From JADJOM01 sp963817435 (GTDB lineage Bacteria; Gemmatimonadota; Gemmatimonadetes; Gemmatimonadales; GWC2-71-9), in assembly GCA_963817435.1 (NCBI GenBank), contig CAWFNY010000003.1, positions 248,001 to 312,000 of the forward strand: a stretch of DNA of 64,000 nt, in the 5' to 3' direction. Position numbers and translations under genes: made by a program. How positions within the stretch are numbered: position 1 is the stretch's first letter; each line of letters opens with the position of its first letter. The notes under the pieces were generated by a model. That model ran no database searches and was not told the origin of the DNA. It worked only from the letters and a program-made list of their open reading frames with translations. Below, piece by piece: positions 15,776 to 24,069 of this stretch.

Positions 15776-17032
15776 CTAACGCTCCGCGGCGGCGAGGAGC
15801 ACGCAGAGCGCCGTCCCCTCCGCCGCCTGGGCTACCTCGGAGAGATCGGGGAACGTCGGCGCGATCCGGATGATACGATCGTCCGGGTCCTTGCCAAGCG
15901 GGTGGGTGGCACCCGCGGGTGTGAGCGCGATCCCCGCGTCCTTCGCGAGCGCCACGACGCTGCGGGCGCAGCCGCTGGGCACCTCAAGGGAGATGAAGTA
16001 GCCGCCCCGGGGCCTGGTCCAGGTGACGCCGGGGGTGTGGCGGAGTCGCTGGTCGAAGATCTCCAGCACCTTGGCGAACTTGGGCGCAATCAGCGCACGG
16101 TGGCGTTCCATCAGCCGGGCGATACCGTCCGCGTTCTTCAGGAACCGGACGTGGCGAAGCTGATTGATCTTGTCCGGGCCGATGGTGCGCGGCGTCATCC
16201 GGGCGAGCAGCCAGTTGACATTCTCCTTCGATGCGGCGAACACCGCGAGCCCGGCCCCCGCGAGGGTGATCTTCGAGGTCGAGGCAAACACAAACGGGCG
16301 ATTGGCATGCCCGTGGCTGGCGCTCAGCTCCAGGATGTTTGCGATCTCGACCCGCTCGGCACCGAGATGGTGCACGCCGTAGGCATTGTCCCAGAAGAGC
16401 CGGAAGTCGGGAGCGGCGGTCTTCATCGCCGCCAGCCGCAGGGTCACCGCATCCGAATAGACGGAGCCGGTCGGATTGCTGTACTTGGGAACGCACCACA
16501 TCCCCTTGATCGAAGCGTCCTGCGCCACCAGCCGCTCGACCTCGTCCATGTCCGGCCCGTCCGGGCCGAGCCGGACGGGAATCATGCGGATGCCGTAGTC
16601 GCGGCAGATCGTGAAGTGCCGGTCGTAGCCGGGGACTGGGCAGAGGAACGCGACCTCTCCCTGCTTCGACCAGGGCGCCGGGCCGTCGCCCGTCCCCTTG
16701 AGCAGCGCGTAGGTGACGCAGTCGTGCATCATCGCGAGGCTGGAGCTGTTGCCGACCACCACCTGCTCGGCAGGCGCGCCCACGAGTCCCGCAAACAGGC
16801 GCCGAGCTTCCGGCAGTCCCTGGAGCCCACCGTAATTCCGGCAGTCGGTCCCATCCTCCGCGGCGTGATCCGCCGCCCCGGGGAGGCCGAGCAGTTCGTT
16901 GCTCAGGTCGAGCTGTGCCGGAGAGGGTTTGCCACGGGTGAGGTCGAGTTTGAGGCCCTTCGCCTTGAAGGCCTCGTAGTCGGCGCGGAGCTGCTGGAGC
17001 GTGCTGGTGGGGAGCTGGGTCGTGTCGGTCAT
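15776..17032 (-). CDS. PLP-dependent aminotransferase class I, subgroup Ic (aspartate-type)
   Basis: 418 residues. The N-terminus with LKLDLTRGKPSPAQLDLSNELL and the segment RNYGGLQGLPEARRLFA are typical of the subgroup Ic (AspB-like, PF12897-type) aminotransferases. PLP-site features are present: VGNSSSLAMMHD, KYSNPTGSVYSD, the Asp-Tyr pair in WDNAYGVHHL and the Schiff-base lysine in FASTSKITLAGAG. The C-terminal substrate arginine segment is RIIRIAPTFP. Such enzymes transaminate aspartate or alanine with 2-oxoglutarate in the cytoplasm. It sits alone on the minus strand, its 3' end facing a small convergent ORF. Confidence 0.9.
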   Translation of the reverse strand: MTDTTQLPTSTLQQLRADYEAFKAKGLKLDLTRGKPSPAQLDLSNELLGLPGAADHAAEDGTDCRNYGGLQGLPEARRLFAGLVGAPAEQVVVGNSSSLAMMHDCVTYALLKGTGDGPAPWSKQGEVAFLCPVPGYDRHFTICRDYGIRMIPVRLGPDGPDMDEVERLVAQDASIKGMWCVPKYSNPTGSVYSDAVTLRLAAMKTAAPDFRLFWDNAYGVHHLGAERVEIANILELSASHGHANRPFVFASTSKITLAGAGLAVFAASKENVNWLLARMTPRTIGPDKINQLRHVRFLKNADGIARLMERHRALIAPKFAKVLEIFDQRLRHTPGVTWTRPRGGYFISLEVPSGCARSVVALAKDAGIALTPAGATHPLGKDPDDRIIRIAPTFPDLSEVAQAAEGTALCVLLAAAER

Positions 17033-17106
17033 GATGGAACGACTATCCTCGGGCAGGTTCGGCTTGGGGGCGTCTCGAGGAGAATCTAATCAATCGAAAC
17101 CCCGCA

Positions 17107-17619
17107 CTACTGCTTCGCCGTTGCCCGCTCGATCAGGATGGAGGTAATCATCTGTCCAATGGGGACGCCGATCAGCGGCCATCCGTCATTCGTCGCGTCC
17201 ACGGCCACGACCCCTGCGGCGCCGATGCCGGCGGAGGCAAGCAGGGAAAGCCAGTAGCTGCCACGGTGATGGTTGGCGAGATGGACGGCGAGCGGCAGCA
17301 GGGCGGACTCCCCGATGATGGCGCCGTAGGCACCGCCTTCGAGACCGCAGGCATCGTCTCCGCAGATGGAGTTCCCGCCGCCGATCTGCCAGCCGCCAAG
17401 CCCGCCCGCGAACAGCCCGACGGTGCCGCCGCCGAGGCCGGCCAGGATCAGGGTCGGTGTGCTCGCCGAGTGTGCCTGCCGCGCGGAGCCCTGCGGCTCG
17501 GCGGCATTCGCAAGCGAAGGCGCGCGCCACGAACGCCACCCGAGGGCGCGAACCTGCGCGGTGAGCGGGGCGGCGACGGTAACACTCAGCAGGAGGAGCA
17601 GCGCGATCGGGCGGGGCAT
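17107..17619 (-). CDS. Exported glycine-rich protein of unknown function
   Basis: 170 residues from the ATG at 17619 with GAGAGGT upstream. A signal peptide covers about residues 1-22 (ending LTAQV). The mature part has a glycine-rich hydrophobic stretch (LAGLGGGTVGLFAGGLGG), two cysteines (ICGDDACG) and a second hydrophobic segment, so it may be a small membrane or outer-membrane associated protein. No family recognised. The frame stays open upstream through the 64-bp repeats to 18102, but that extension is repeat-encoded and precedes the signal peptide, so it is not included. Confidence 0.65.
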   Translation of the reverse strand: MPRPIALLLLLSVTVAAPLTAQVRALGWRSWRAPSLANAAEPQGSARQAHSASTPTLILAGLGGGTVGLFAGGLGGWQIGGGNSICGDDACGLEGGAYGAIIGESALLPLAVHLANHHRGSYWLSLLASAGIGAAGVVAVDATNDGWPLIGVPIGQMITSILIERATAKQ

Positions 17620-17775
17620 AGGTCTACCTCTCTGATCTCGTCGTGGGGCCGCTCTAGCGTCCTGCTCGGCGCCGGGGTTCCAGCGGCAGCGAGGAGGGGA
17701 TCGATCGTCGGACGACCTGGATCGGGTGACACCTACTTCGGAACGGGCGACGGATCGTTCCGACCACACTGCGGG

Positions 17776-18044
17776 GCGCTCCGACCTTATCGTCAATCGA
17801 CTCCGACCATCCGGCGGCGGGTGCCGACCATATCGTCGACCCGTCCGACCGTATCGTCGATCGGCTCCGACCATCCGGCGGCGGGCTCCGACCATATCGT
17901 CGACCCGTCCGACCGTATCGTCGATCGGCTCCGACCATCCGGCGGCGGGCTCCGACCATATCGTCGACCCGTCCGACCGTATCGTCGATCGGCTCCGACC
18001 ATCCGGCGGCGGGCTCCGACCATATCGTCGACCCGTCCGACCAT
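17776..18044. repeat. 64-bp tandem repeat, about four copies
   Basis: The same 64-bp unit recurs with exact 64-nt phase (anchor GGGCTCCGACC at 17883, 17947 and 18011; a diverged version at 17819, and an earlier degenerate part back to about 17776). Each unit is itself three related pieces of 21-22 bp, each beginning with TCCGACC; two continue with TATCGTCGA and one with CATCCGGCGG. The last copy ends about 9 nt before the stop of the minus-strand ABC transporter gene. Uniform contiguous units without spacers rule out a CRISPR array. All frames stay open because the unit lacks stops in several frames. Confidence 0.9.
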
Positions 18045-18052
18045 CCCGCCGG

Positions 18053-19942
18053 CTAGCGATACCCCGCCGCCTGCAGCTGGAAGAGTTCCGAGTACAGCCC
18101 ACCCAGCGCCAGCAACTGCTCGTGAGTGCCCTGCTGCAGCAGCTCGCCGTCCTTGAGCACCAGGATGCGGTCGGCCATCCGCACCGTACTGAACCGATGA
18201 CTGATCAGCACCGCCATCCGCCCCACGGTGAGTTCCGCGAAACGCTGAAAGACCTCATACTCCGCGCGGGCGTCGAGGGCGGCGGTCGGCTCATCGAGAA
18301 TGAGGATGTCGGAATCCCTGAGATAGGCGCGGGCGAGGGCGACTTTCTGCCATTCGCCACCCGAGAGATCCACACCGCCCTCGAAGCGGCGGCCGAGCAA
18401 CTGGTCGAAGCCCCCCTTGAGCCGTGCAGCGACCGTGTCGGCGAGACTGCGCTCCGCGGCGGCATGAATCGCGGCAGGGTCGCCGAGCTTCTCGATATCA
18501 CCGACGGCGATGTTTTCGCGGAGGGTGAAGTCGTAGCGGAAGAAGTCCTGGAAGATCACGCCGACGTGGCGGCGGAGGCTCTCGACGTCATACTCGCGGA
18601 GGTCGCGCCCGTCCAGCAGGATCCGGCCCTCGCTCGGGTCGTACAGCCGGGCGATGAGCTTGGCGAGTGTCGTCTTTCCCGCCCCGTTCTCGCCCACCAG
18701 CGCGATGCGCTCCCCGGCCGCGAGCCGGAAGGAGAGATGCCGCACCGCCCAGCGCTCCGAGCCGGGATAGCGGAACCCGACATCTTCGAAGACGAATCCC
18801 TCGCGAAACGGGCTCGGCACCGGTAGCGCGCCCGCTTCCGAGCGGATCCGGGGCACGACCTCCAGAAACGAGAAGAGATCCTCGAGATAGAGACTCTGTT
18901 CCACCAGCTGGGACACCGAGAGCAGGGTCCGCTGAATCAGGTCGCGGCTCTGGCGGAACGAGGCGGCGAGGAAGGTGAGCACGCCGATGGTGAAGGGCCC
19001 GGCGGGCGACTGATGCCCTGTCACGGTGAGATAGATGATCGCGCCGTAGGCGCCGTAGTAGCCGAGTGTCCCGATCAGCGCGAGCAGCGACGCGACGACG
19101 GTTCGGCGGATGGCCAGCGACTTGTTCGCTTCGTAGAACTCGATCGACAGTGCGGCGTAGCGACCGACCAGAAACCGGGCGAGGCCGAAGAGCTTGATCT
19201 CTTTCGCCGAGATGTCGCTCGCCCCGATGTAGCGGAGGTAATCGAGCTGCCGGCGCTCTTCGGTCCACGAGAAGAGAAGCGAATAGGCGAGAGCCGCGAA
19301 GCGGCTCTCGCCCAGGAACGAGGGCAGTACCGCGAGCGCGAGCAGTACCAGGAGCCATGGCACGTACACCGTGAGCGCCACGGCGAGCGTGATCAGGGTG
19401 ACCAGGTCCTGCATCGAGGCGAGCAGCCCGGTCACCAGCCCGATGCGCCCGACGGTCTGCCGCCGGGCGCGTTCAAGCTTGTCGTAGATCTCGGAGTTCT
19501 CGAGCTGTTCGAGATCGAGCCCGGCAGCGTGCTCCATCAGCTCGATGCTGGTGCGATTGGCGACGAGATCGCCGAGCAGCGATTCGACCAGTGCCGATGC
19601 CCGCGCGAGGATCTCACCGATGACCGCGAGCCCGAACTCCGCACCCACGAGCAGTGCGAGGCTCCGGAAGTGATCAGCCTCCGCACCGCCAGGATGCGCC
19701 ACCGCCGCCACCACCGCATCGATGATCAGCTTGCCGATCCACAGGACGCCGACCGGCAGCACCGCCCGGAGTGCCCGGAGCGCCACCATCGCCGCACTGA
19801 AGCCGGGATGGGTCTGCCAGACCAGCCGGAGCAGGCGAGGTAGATGCCGAGTCGCGCGCAGCCGCTCCCGCCATGAAGGCGGGGAGTCGATCTGTCTGGG
19901 GCTCCGGCGGGGCGGGCGCCCCGGAGGGAGGGGGACGGTCAT
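18053..19942 (-). CDS. ABC transporter, fused permease and ATPase (exporter type)
   Basis: 629 residues: an N-terminal membrane domain of about six helices (residues 40-340) followed by one nucleotide-binding domain. The ATPase has Walker A GENGAGKTT, Q-loop VIFQDFF, signature LSGGEWQ, Walker B ILILDEPTAALD and the H-loop ISHRF. This half-transporter layout (MsbA/LmrA/HlyB-like) dimerises to export lipids, drugs or peptides. No peptidase domain is present. There is no partner gene, so a homodimer is likely. A TACCTT box sits 7 nt before the ATG without a ribosome site, suggesting a leaderless message. The 3' end runs directly into the 64-bp repeat array. Confidence 0.92.
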   Translation of the reverse strand: MTVPLPPGRPPRRSPRQIDSPPSWRERLRATRHLPRLLRLVWQTHPGFSAAMVALRALRAVLPVGVLWIGKLIIDAVVAAVAHPGGAEADHFRSLALLVGAEFGLAVIGEILARASALVESLLGDLVANRTSIELMEHAAGLDLEQLENSEIYDKLERARRQTVGRIGLVTGLLASMQDLVTLITLAVALTVYVPWLLVLLALAVLPSFLGESRFAALAYSLLFSWTEERRQLDYLRYIGASDISAKEIKLFGLARFLVGRYAALSIEFYEANKSLAIRRTVVASLLALIGTLGYYGAYGAIIYLTVTGHQSPAGPFTIGVLTFLAASFRQSRDLIQRTLLSVSQLVEQSLYLEDLFSFLEVVPRIRSEAGALPVPSPFREGFVFEDVGFRYPGSERWAVRHLSFRLAAGERIALVGENGAGKTTLAKLIARLYDPSEGRILLDGRDLREYDVESLRRHVGVIFQDFFRYDFTLRENIAVGDIEKLGDPAAIHAAAERSLADTVAARLKGGFDQLLGRRFEGGVDLSGGEWQKVALARAYLRDSDILILDEPTAALDARAEYEVFQRFAELTVGRMAVLISHRFSTVRMADRILVLKDGELLQQGTHEQLLALGGLYSELFQLQAAGYR

Positions 19943-19949
19943 TTCGGGT

Positions 19950-19955
19950 AAGGTA
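19950..19955 (-). promoter_or_regulatory. -10 box TACCTT for the ABC exporter gene
   Basis: On the minus strand TACCTT ends 7 nt before the ATG at 19942. No Shine-Dalgarno sequence intervenes. Confidence 0.5.
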
Positions 19956-20016
19956 AGTAACTCGACCGAACAGCGGAGGAGCAGAATGGGGATGAGGGAT
20001 GTCGCGCTCAGTCTTC

Positions 20017-20100
20017 TTCCGTCCCTCTTCCCTCTTCCCTCTTCCCGTCCCTCTTCCCTCTTCCCTCTTCCCTCTTTACCTCTTCACACCTCCCACTTCC
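20017..20100 (+). repeat. Heptamer CCCTCTT microsatellite tract
   Basis: A pyrimidine-only stretch made of repeated CCCTCTT/TTCCCTC heptamers, with a few GTCC and TTACC interruptions. It lies between the ABC exporter promoter and the DUF421 gene. The same heptamer appears in the hairpin at 21439-21481. It would form a polypurine-polypyrimidine tract and be prone to slippage. Confidence 0.85.
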
Positions 20101-20110
20101 CCCGACGCCT

Positions 20111-20680
20111 ATGTCCCCCTTCTGGCATGACCTCCTGATTCCCGGCGTTTCGCTCGCCGAAAAGATCATCCGACCGATCCTGGTCTACATCTTTCTGGTG
20201 ACCGGACTCCGCCTCGCCGGAAAGCGCGAGCTGGCACAGCTCAACCCCTTCGACCTGATCGTGCTGCTGACGCTGTCGAACGCGGTACAGAACGCGATCA
20301 TCGGCGACGACAACTCGGTGCTGGGCGGCATCATCGGCGCCACGACCCTGCTGGTGGTCAACTACTTCGTGGTGCTCGTCGCCTACCGCAACCGGAAGCT
20401 GGGCGAGGTTATCGAAGGGGGGCCCGATGTCCTGATCCTCAAGGGGCGGCTGATGGCGGAACGCCTCAAGGCGGAGACGATCACCGTTGAAGAACTCGAG
20501 GCGGCGGCGCGGAAGCAGGGCTTTGCCTCACTCAAGGACGTGGACCAGGCGATCCTCTATCCTGGCGGCACGTTCTGTTTCATCGGCAAGGTTCCCACTG
20601 CGGAGGCCGCCCATCATCACCAGATCATGCGGGAGCTGCATCTCATGAAGCAGGAGCTGGCGGCCCTCAAGGCCCGTTGA
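20111..20680 (+). CDS. DUF421 (YetF-type) membrane protein
   Basis: 189 residues. Three membrane helices occupy about residues 15-90 (ILVYIFLVTGLRLAG, DLIVLLTLSNAVQNAIIG, TTLLVVNYFVVLVAY). They are followed by the family's soluble domain with GEVIEGGPDVLILKGRLM, the KQGFASLKDVDQAILYPGG segment and a helical C-terminus. These are the hallmarks of the DUF421/YetF family, whose function is poorly defined. The ATG at 20111 directly follows the pyrimidine heptamer tract and has no ribosome site. The next gene starts 15 nt after the stop with its own -10-like box. Confidence 0.88.
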   Translation: MSPFWHDLLIPGVSLAEKIIRPILVYIFLVTGLRLAGKRELAQLNPFDLIVLLTLSNAVQNAIIGDDNSVLGGIIGATTLLVVNYFVVLVAYRNRKLGEVIEGGPDVLILKGRLMAERLKAETITVEELEAAARKQGFASLKDVDQAILYPGGTFCFIGKVPTAEAAHHHQIMRELHLMKQELAALKAR

Positions 20681-20682
20681 GC

Positions 20683-20688
20683 TAGATT
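20683..20688 (+). promoter_or_regulatory. -10 box TAGATT for the SDR gene
   Basis: TAGATT ends 7 nt before the ATG at 20696 and lies within the 15-nt gap after the DUF421 stop, implying a private leaderless promoter. Confidence 0.5.
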
Positions 20689-20695
20689 CCATCCC

Positions 20696-21397
20696 ATGCC
20701 TACCGCGCTCATTACCGGGGCCACCGAAGGAATCGGCCGAGCCACCGCCTTCGCCCTGGGCCGCGCCGGATATTCAGTCGGCGTCTGCGCCCGTACCCCC
20801 TCGAAGCTCCGCACGCTGCTCGACGACCTCGCCCAGGCGAAGATCACCGCCGCCGGCCGTCCCGCCGACGTCGGTCTCGAGAGCGACGTGAAGGAGCTGA
20901 TCACCGCCGTCACCGCCGCACTCGGCCCCATCGACGTGCTTGTCAACAACGCCGGCGTGGCGATCCTCAAGCCCTTCGACCAGATGACCCTGGACGAATG
21001 GGACACGACGATGGCGACAAACCTCCGCAGCATGTTTCTGGTGACGCGAGAGGTGCTGCCGGCGATGCGGGCCGCGAAGCAGGGCAGCATCATCAACGTC
21101 TCCAGCCTCGCCGGCCGCAGCGGCTTCGCCGGCGGCACCGCGTACTGCGCGTCGAAGCACGCGGTCCTCGGCTTCAGCCGGGCGCTGATGATGGAAGTGC
21201 GGAAGGACGGTGTCCGCGTCATCACCATCTGCCCGGGCTCGGTGGACACGCCGCTCATCCGCAATCAGTCCACCCTGACGCCGAACCTCGAGAAGATTCT
21301 GCACGCCGACGACATCGCGGAAACGATTCTCGGTGCCCTTCGCCTGCCCCTCAGGGCCACGGTGAGCGAGCTGGATATCCGGCCGAGCAATCCGTGA
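20696..21397 (+). CDS. Short-chain dehydrogenase/reductase (SDR)
   Basis: 233 residues, classical SDR size. The nucleotide-binding motif TGATEGIG is at residues 7-14, NNAG is at about residue 85, the catalytic Ser is in NVSSLAGRSG and the active Tyr-Lys pair is in YCASK. The C-terminal ICPGSVDTPL is also typical. It catalyses NAD(P)-dependent oxidation or reduction of an alcohol or ketone; the substrate is unknown. It has its own leaderless-type -10 box and is followed by a hairpin at 21439-21481. Confidence 0.93.
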   Translation: MPTALITGATEGIGRATAFALGRAGYSVGVCARTPSKLRTLLDDLAQAKITAAGRPADVGLESDVKELITAVTAALGPIDVLVNNAGVAILKPFDQMTLDEWDTTMATNLRSMFLVTREVLPAMRAAKQGSIINVSSLAGRSGFAGGTAYCASKHAVLGFSRALMMEVRKDGVRVITICPGSVDTPLIRNQSTLTPNLEKILHADDIAETILGALRLPLRATVSELDIRPSNP

Positions 21398-21438
21398 GCG
21401 GGAGGCGGCGATGGGGCAGGACGGAGGCAAGCACGGAC

Positions 21439-21481
21439 AAGAGGGAAGAGGCCGAAGACCTGGCTCCTCCTCTTCCCTCTT
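21439..21481 (+). terminator. Hairpin with heptamer-derived arms after the SDR gene
   Basis: AAGAGGGAAGAGG (21439-21451) pairs perfectly with 21469-21481 across a 17-nt loop. The right arm is the same CCCTCTT heptamer as in the tract at 20017. Probably a terminator. Confidence 0.55.
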
Positions 21482-21526
21482 CCCCCTTCCCGCTTCCCCG
21501 GCATCCGCTCCAGTCGCCGGCCCGTC

Positions 21527-21730
21527 ATGCCGAGAATAAGTGTCACCCAATGTGTATGCCGTCGATTCCCGTTCGAGCGGCTCCTTCCGCTGGCACGGGA
21601 TCGGGGGTGGACTCTGGCGGATGTGATGCGGGAGACCGGATGTGGGGACAACTGCGGGCTCTGCCGCCCCTACCTCCGCCGGATGCTCGAGACGGGGGAG
21701 ACCTCCTTCTCCGAGCTGCTGACGGAGTAG
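21527..21730 (+). CDS. BFD-like [2Fe-2S]-binding small protein
   Basis: 67 residues. Cysteines are arranged as CVC near residue 9-11, then CGDNCGLCRPYL at residues 39-50, matching the BFD-like [2Fe-2S]-binding fold (CxC ... CxxC) found in bacterioferritin-associated ferredoxin and in domains of nitrite reductases. One extra Cys (CGDNC) is present. In bacterioferritin systems the protein passes electrons to release stored iron, but no bacterioferritin is nearby, so the partner is unknown. The start lacks an evident ribosome site. Confidence 0.75.
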   Translation: MPRISVTQCVCRRFPFERLLPLARDRGWTLADVMRETGCGDNCGLCRPYLRRMLETGETSFSELLTE

Positions 21731-21742
21731 GGCGAGGATCCT

Positions 21743-21820
21743 GTACGCGCGCACAGCCGTGCACGCCAACGCGATTTCACTGACAAGTACGCGCGCACGG
21801 CCCTGCGCGCCAACGGGATT
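21743..21820. repeat. Two imperfect direct repeats upstream of the histidine kinase
   Basis: A unit beginning GTACGCGCGCAC, then GCC-TGC-CGCCAACG-GATT, occurs at 21743-21776 and again at 21787-21820, 44 nt apart (four turns of helix), with about 85 percent identity. The second copy ends 5 nt before the kinase ATG. It could be a tandem operator or a simple duplication. Confidence 0.6.
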
Positions 21821-21825
21821 CCCAG

Positions 21826-23406
21826 ATGACCCCGACACCGACCACGGATCGCACGCTGCCCATCGGCCTGCTGGCCGCCGGGGCGGCTGCAGCCGTCGCG
21901 GGAGCGTGGCTGGCCGGTCATGGGGCGCCCATCGGCTGGGGGCTGTTCCTGCTCGGCGCCGCGGGGCTCTGGGCCGGATTCCGGATGCTGCGCGCGCTCC
22001 CCGATCCGCGGGATGTGGCGCTGCTCGAGGCACGAGGGCAGGCCGCGCTGCGCGACCGGGAGCTGACCTGGCTGCAGCGGGTGGCGGGGACGATGGTGTC
22101 GGGAGACACGCTCGACACCGTGCTCCAGACGGTGGCCGATGCCGCCGCGGACCTGCTCGCCTGCGAGAGCGCTGCGATCGGGTTCGTGGTCGAGGAGGGC
22201 CGCTTCGTCCGGCTGGTGGCCGGCACCGGCCCGATCGTCGTCACGCGCGACCAGCTGCTCCCGGTGGATCACTCCCTGCTGGGCTCGGTGGTGACCAATG
22301 AGACGGCCCTCACCTCGCCGGACATGGATGCCGATCCCCGCAACTTCCCGATTCCCGACCTGCCGCTGACCACGCTCGCCTGCGTGCCACTTCGGACCTC
22401 GGGGATGGTCATCGGCGTGCTCGCGGCGTTCAACCGTCGCGATGGCAGCCCGTTCAACGACGCGGATGTGCACCTGCTGCAGACCCTCGGCGACCAGGTG
22501 GTGGTCGGGCTCGACCGCTCCCACGTTCTCGCGGAGAGCCGCCGCAAGGAGGAGGTCCTCGCCGCGAAGAACCGCGAGCTGGTCCGGGCCACCGAGCTCA
22601 AGAGCCAGTTCCTCGCCAACATGTCGCATGAACTGCGCACCCCGCTCAACGCGATCAACGGCTTCTCGGATCTGCTGCTGACCGAAGAACTCGGTCCGCT
22701 CAACGAATCCCAGCGGGAGTTCCTCGACTCGATCCTGCGGAATGGCAATCACCTGCTGGGCCTCATCAACAGCGTCCTCGACCTCGCGAAGATCGAGGCG
22801 GGCCGCATGACCCTCACGCTCGCCAGTACCGATCTCCGGGAGATGATCCTCGGCGCGGTCACCGATACCATCTCGGTCCGCACCGCCAAGCAGCAGCAGA
22901 TGAAGCTCGAGATCGGCGACGAGCCGCTGCCGGTCCTCGCCGACGGTGTCCGCATCCGCCAGATCCTCTACAACCTCCTGTCCAACGCCTCGAAGTTCAC
23001 GCCGGAAGACGGCCTGGTCACCGTCACCGCCGTCACCACGCGGGCTCCGGTCCCGGTGCCCGCCGAGCGGGCGACCGACGTGCAGCGCTTCGTATCCCGC
23101 GATGTGATCTGGGTCTCGGTGCGTGATACCGGCATGGGGATCAAGCAGGACGACATGCCCAAGCTGTTCCACGAATTCAGCCAGGTCGACTCGTCAGCCA
23201 GTCGCCAGCAGCAGGGAACTGGCCTCGGCCTGGCGCTCTCGCGGCGCTTCGTGGAGATGCACGGTGGCACCATCGGGTGCGAATCCGTGTATGGCATGGG
23301 CGCTTCGTTCTGGTTCATCCTTCCGGTCGAGGGCCCGCTCCGGAAGCCGTCGGCGAGCCTGGACATCATCCGGCCGCCGGGCGCCATGGAGAGTCAGCCG
23401 GCATAG
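21826..23406 (+). CDS. Sensor histidine kinase with GAF domain
   Basis: 526 residues. Two hydrophobic segments lie within residues 10-60 (membrane anchor), then a GAF domain (about 75-230), a dimerisation and phosphoacceptor domain with MSHELRTPLNAI (His about residue 268), and a HATPase with N-box LLSNASKFT, G1 VRDTGMGI and G2 GTGLGLALS. It autophosphorylates on His and passes phosphate to a response regulator, which is not encoded nearby. The insert between N and G1 boxes (THR to VSR, about 25 residues) is longer than usual. Direct repeats precede the gene and a GC hairpin follows it. Confidence 0.92.
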   Translation: MTPTPTTDRTLPIGLLAAGAAAAVAGAWLAGHGAPIGWGLFLLGAAGLWAGFRMLRALPDPRDVALLEARGQAALRDRELTWLQRVAGTMVSGDTLDTVLQTVADAAADLLACESAAIGFVVEEGRFVRLVAGTGPIVVTRDQLLPVDHSLLGSVVTNETALTSPDMDADPRNFPIPDLPLTTLACVPLRTSGMVIGVLAAFNRRDGSPFNDADVHLLQTLGDQVVVGLDRSHVLAESRRKEEVLAAKNRELVRATELKSQFLANMSHELRTPLNAINGFSDLLLTEELGPLNESQREFLDSILRNGNHLLGLINSVLDLAKIEAGRMTLTLASTDLREMILGAVTDTISVRTAKQQQMKLEIGDEPLPVLADGVRIRQILYNLLSNASKFTPEDGLVTVTAVTTRAPVPVPAERATDVQRFVSRDVIWVSVRDTGMGIKQDDMPKLFHEFSQVDSSASRQQQGTGLGLALSRRFVEMHGGTIGCESVYGMGASFWFILPVEGPLRKPSASLDIIRPPGAMESQPA

Positions 23407-23415
23407 GCAACGCAA

Positions 23416-23443
23416 TCGGGGCGGGCCACCTGGCCCGCCCCGA
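23416..23443. terminator. Perfect GC hairpin between convergent genes
   Basis: TCGGGGCGGGCC (23416-23427) pairs with GGCCCGCCCCGA (23432-23443) around ACCT. It lies between the kinase (plus) and a lipoprotein (minus) and can terminate either. Confidence 0.65.
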
Positions 23444-23470
23444 CCCCCGCCCCACGCCTCCTCAGCAGCC

Positions 23471-23920
23471 CTACGGCTTATGGGCCTGCCACTGCCCGGT
23501 GAAAATGTAGGCCACGTTATTTCGCGTATATCGGCAGGTCGCCGTCCCGTAAATGACATCCGTCCGGCCGGCAACGAAGTGGCCCTGGTAGTCGCAGATG
23601 TCGCGGTGGAAACTCACCTCGCGGCCCACGAGTTGGCCTCCGACCACGGCGAACGGCGCCGGATCGGCGAGAGGGCCGGTGTATTCCCCCGTCGAGGCGC
23701 TGCAGAAGCCGTTCTGCTCGCCGGTGCCGCTGAAGCTGTCTCCCGACTGGGCCAGCGAGAAGGTCCCGACGTGGATGTGGGAGTCGCCGCTCACCGAGTC
23801 CTTCAGGTCAGCACTCTGAAACCAGCTGCCGTTGAGGGACAGCCGCTCGGGACCGGTGTTGTCGGCGCCGGAGCAGGCGACCGCGGCGAAGGCCGTGAAG
23901 AGCACGAATCGATTCAGCAT
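23471..23920 (-). CDS. Lipoprotein of unknown function
   Basis: 149 residues from the ATG at 23920; a GTG at 23929 is also in frame. A signal peptide ends in a lipobox (AAVACSG, Cys about residue 16). The mature protein is beta-rich in appearance, with LNGSWFQSADL, HVGTFSLAQSGDSFSGTG, and cysteines in GFCSAS, RDICDYQG and ATCRYTRN that could form disulfides. No family is recognised with confidence; the overall pattern resembles small lipocalin-like or beta-barrel lipoproteins. It is monocistronic. Confidence 0.7.
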   Translation of the reverse strand: MLNRFVLFTAFAAVACSGADNTGPERLSLNGSWFQSADLKDSVSGDSHIHVGTFSLAQSGDSFSGTGEQNGFCSASTGEYTGPLADPAPFAVVGGQLVGREVSFHRDICDYQGHFVAGRTDVIYGTATCRYTRNNVAYIFTGQWQAHKP

Positions 23921-24057
23921 TAGGCGCACACGGAAGGAGGCATCGGTTTACGGTCTGAGGAGACAAGCTGCCGCCCCACCGGCCGGGCGTCAAGCGGCGT
24001 CAACAGGTGCCGTGACCTGTGTGAGGCCGGGACTTCCCGCCCGGCCGGCCGGGTGGG

Positions 24058-24063
24058 TAGCTT
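24058..24063 (+). promoter_or_regulatory. -10 box TAGCTT for small envelope protein 1
   Basis: TAGCTT is followed by six C residues and then the ATG at 24070. No ribosome site fits. Confidence 0.55.
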
Positions 24064-24069
24064 CCCCCC

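Noticed and set aside
17776..18044. CRISPR array
   Set aside because: The units are contiguous without unique spacers and no cas genes are present.
17107..18102. A 331-codon minus-strand frame through the 64-bp repeats into the exported protein gene
   Set aside because: The first about 160 codons are encoded by the repeat array and precede a good signal peptide and ribosome site at 17619.
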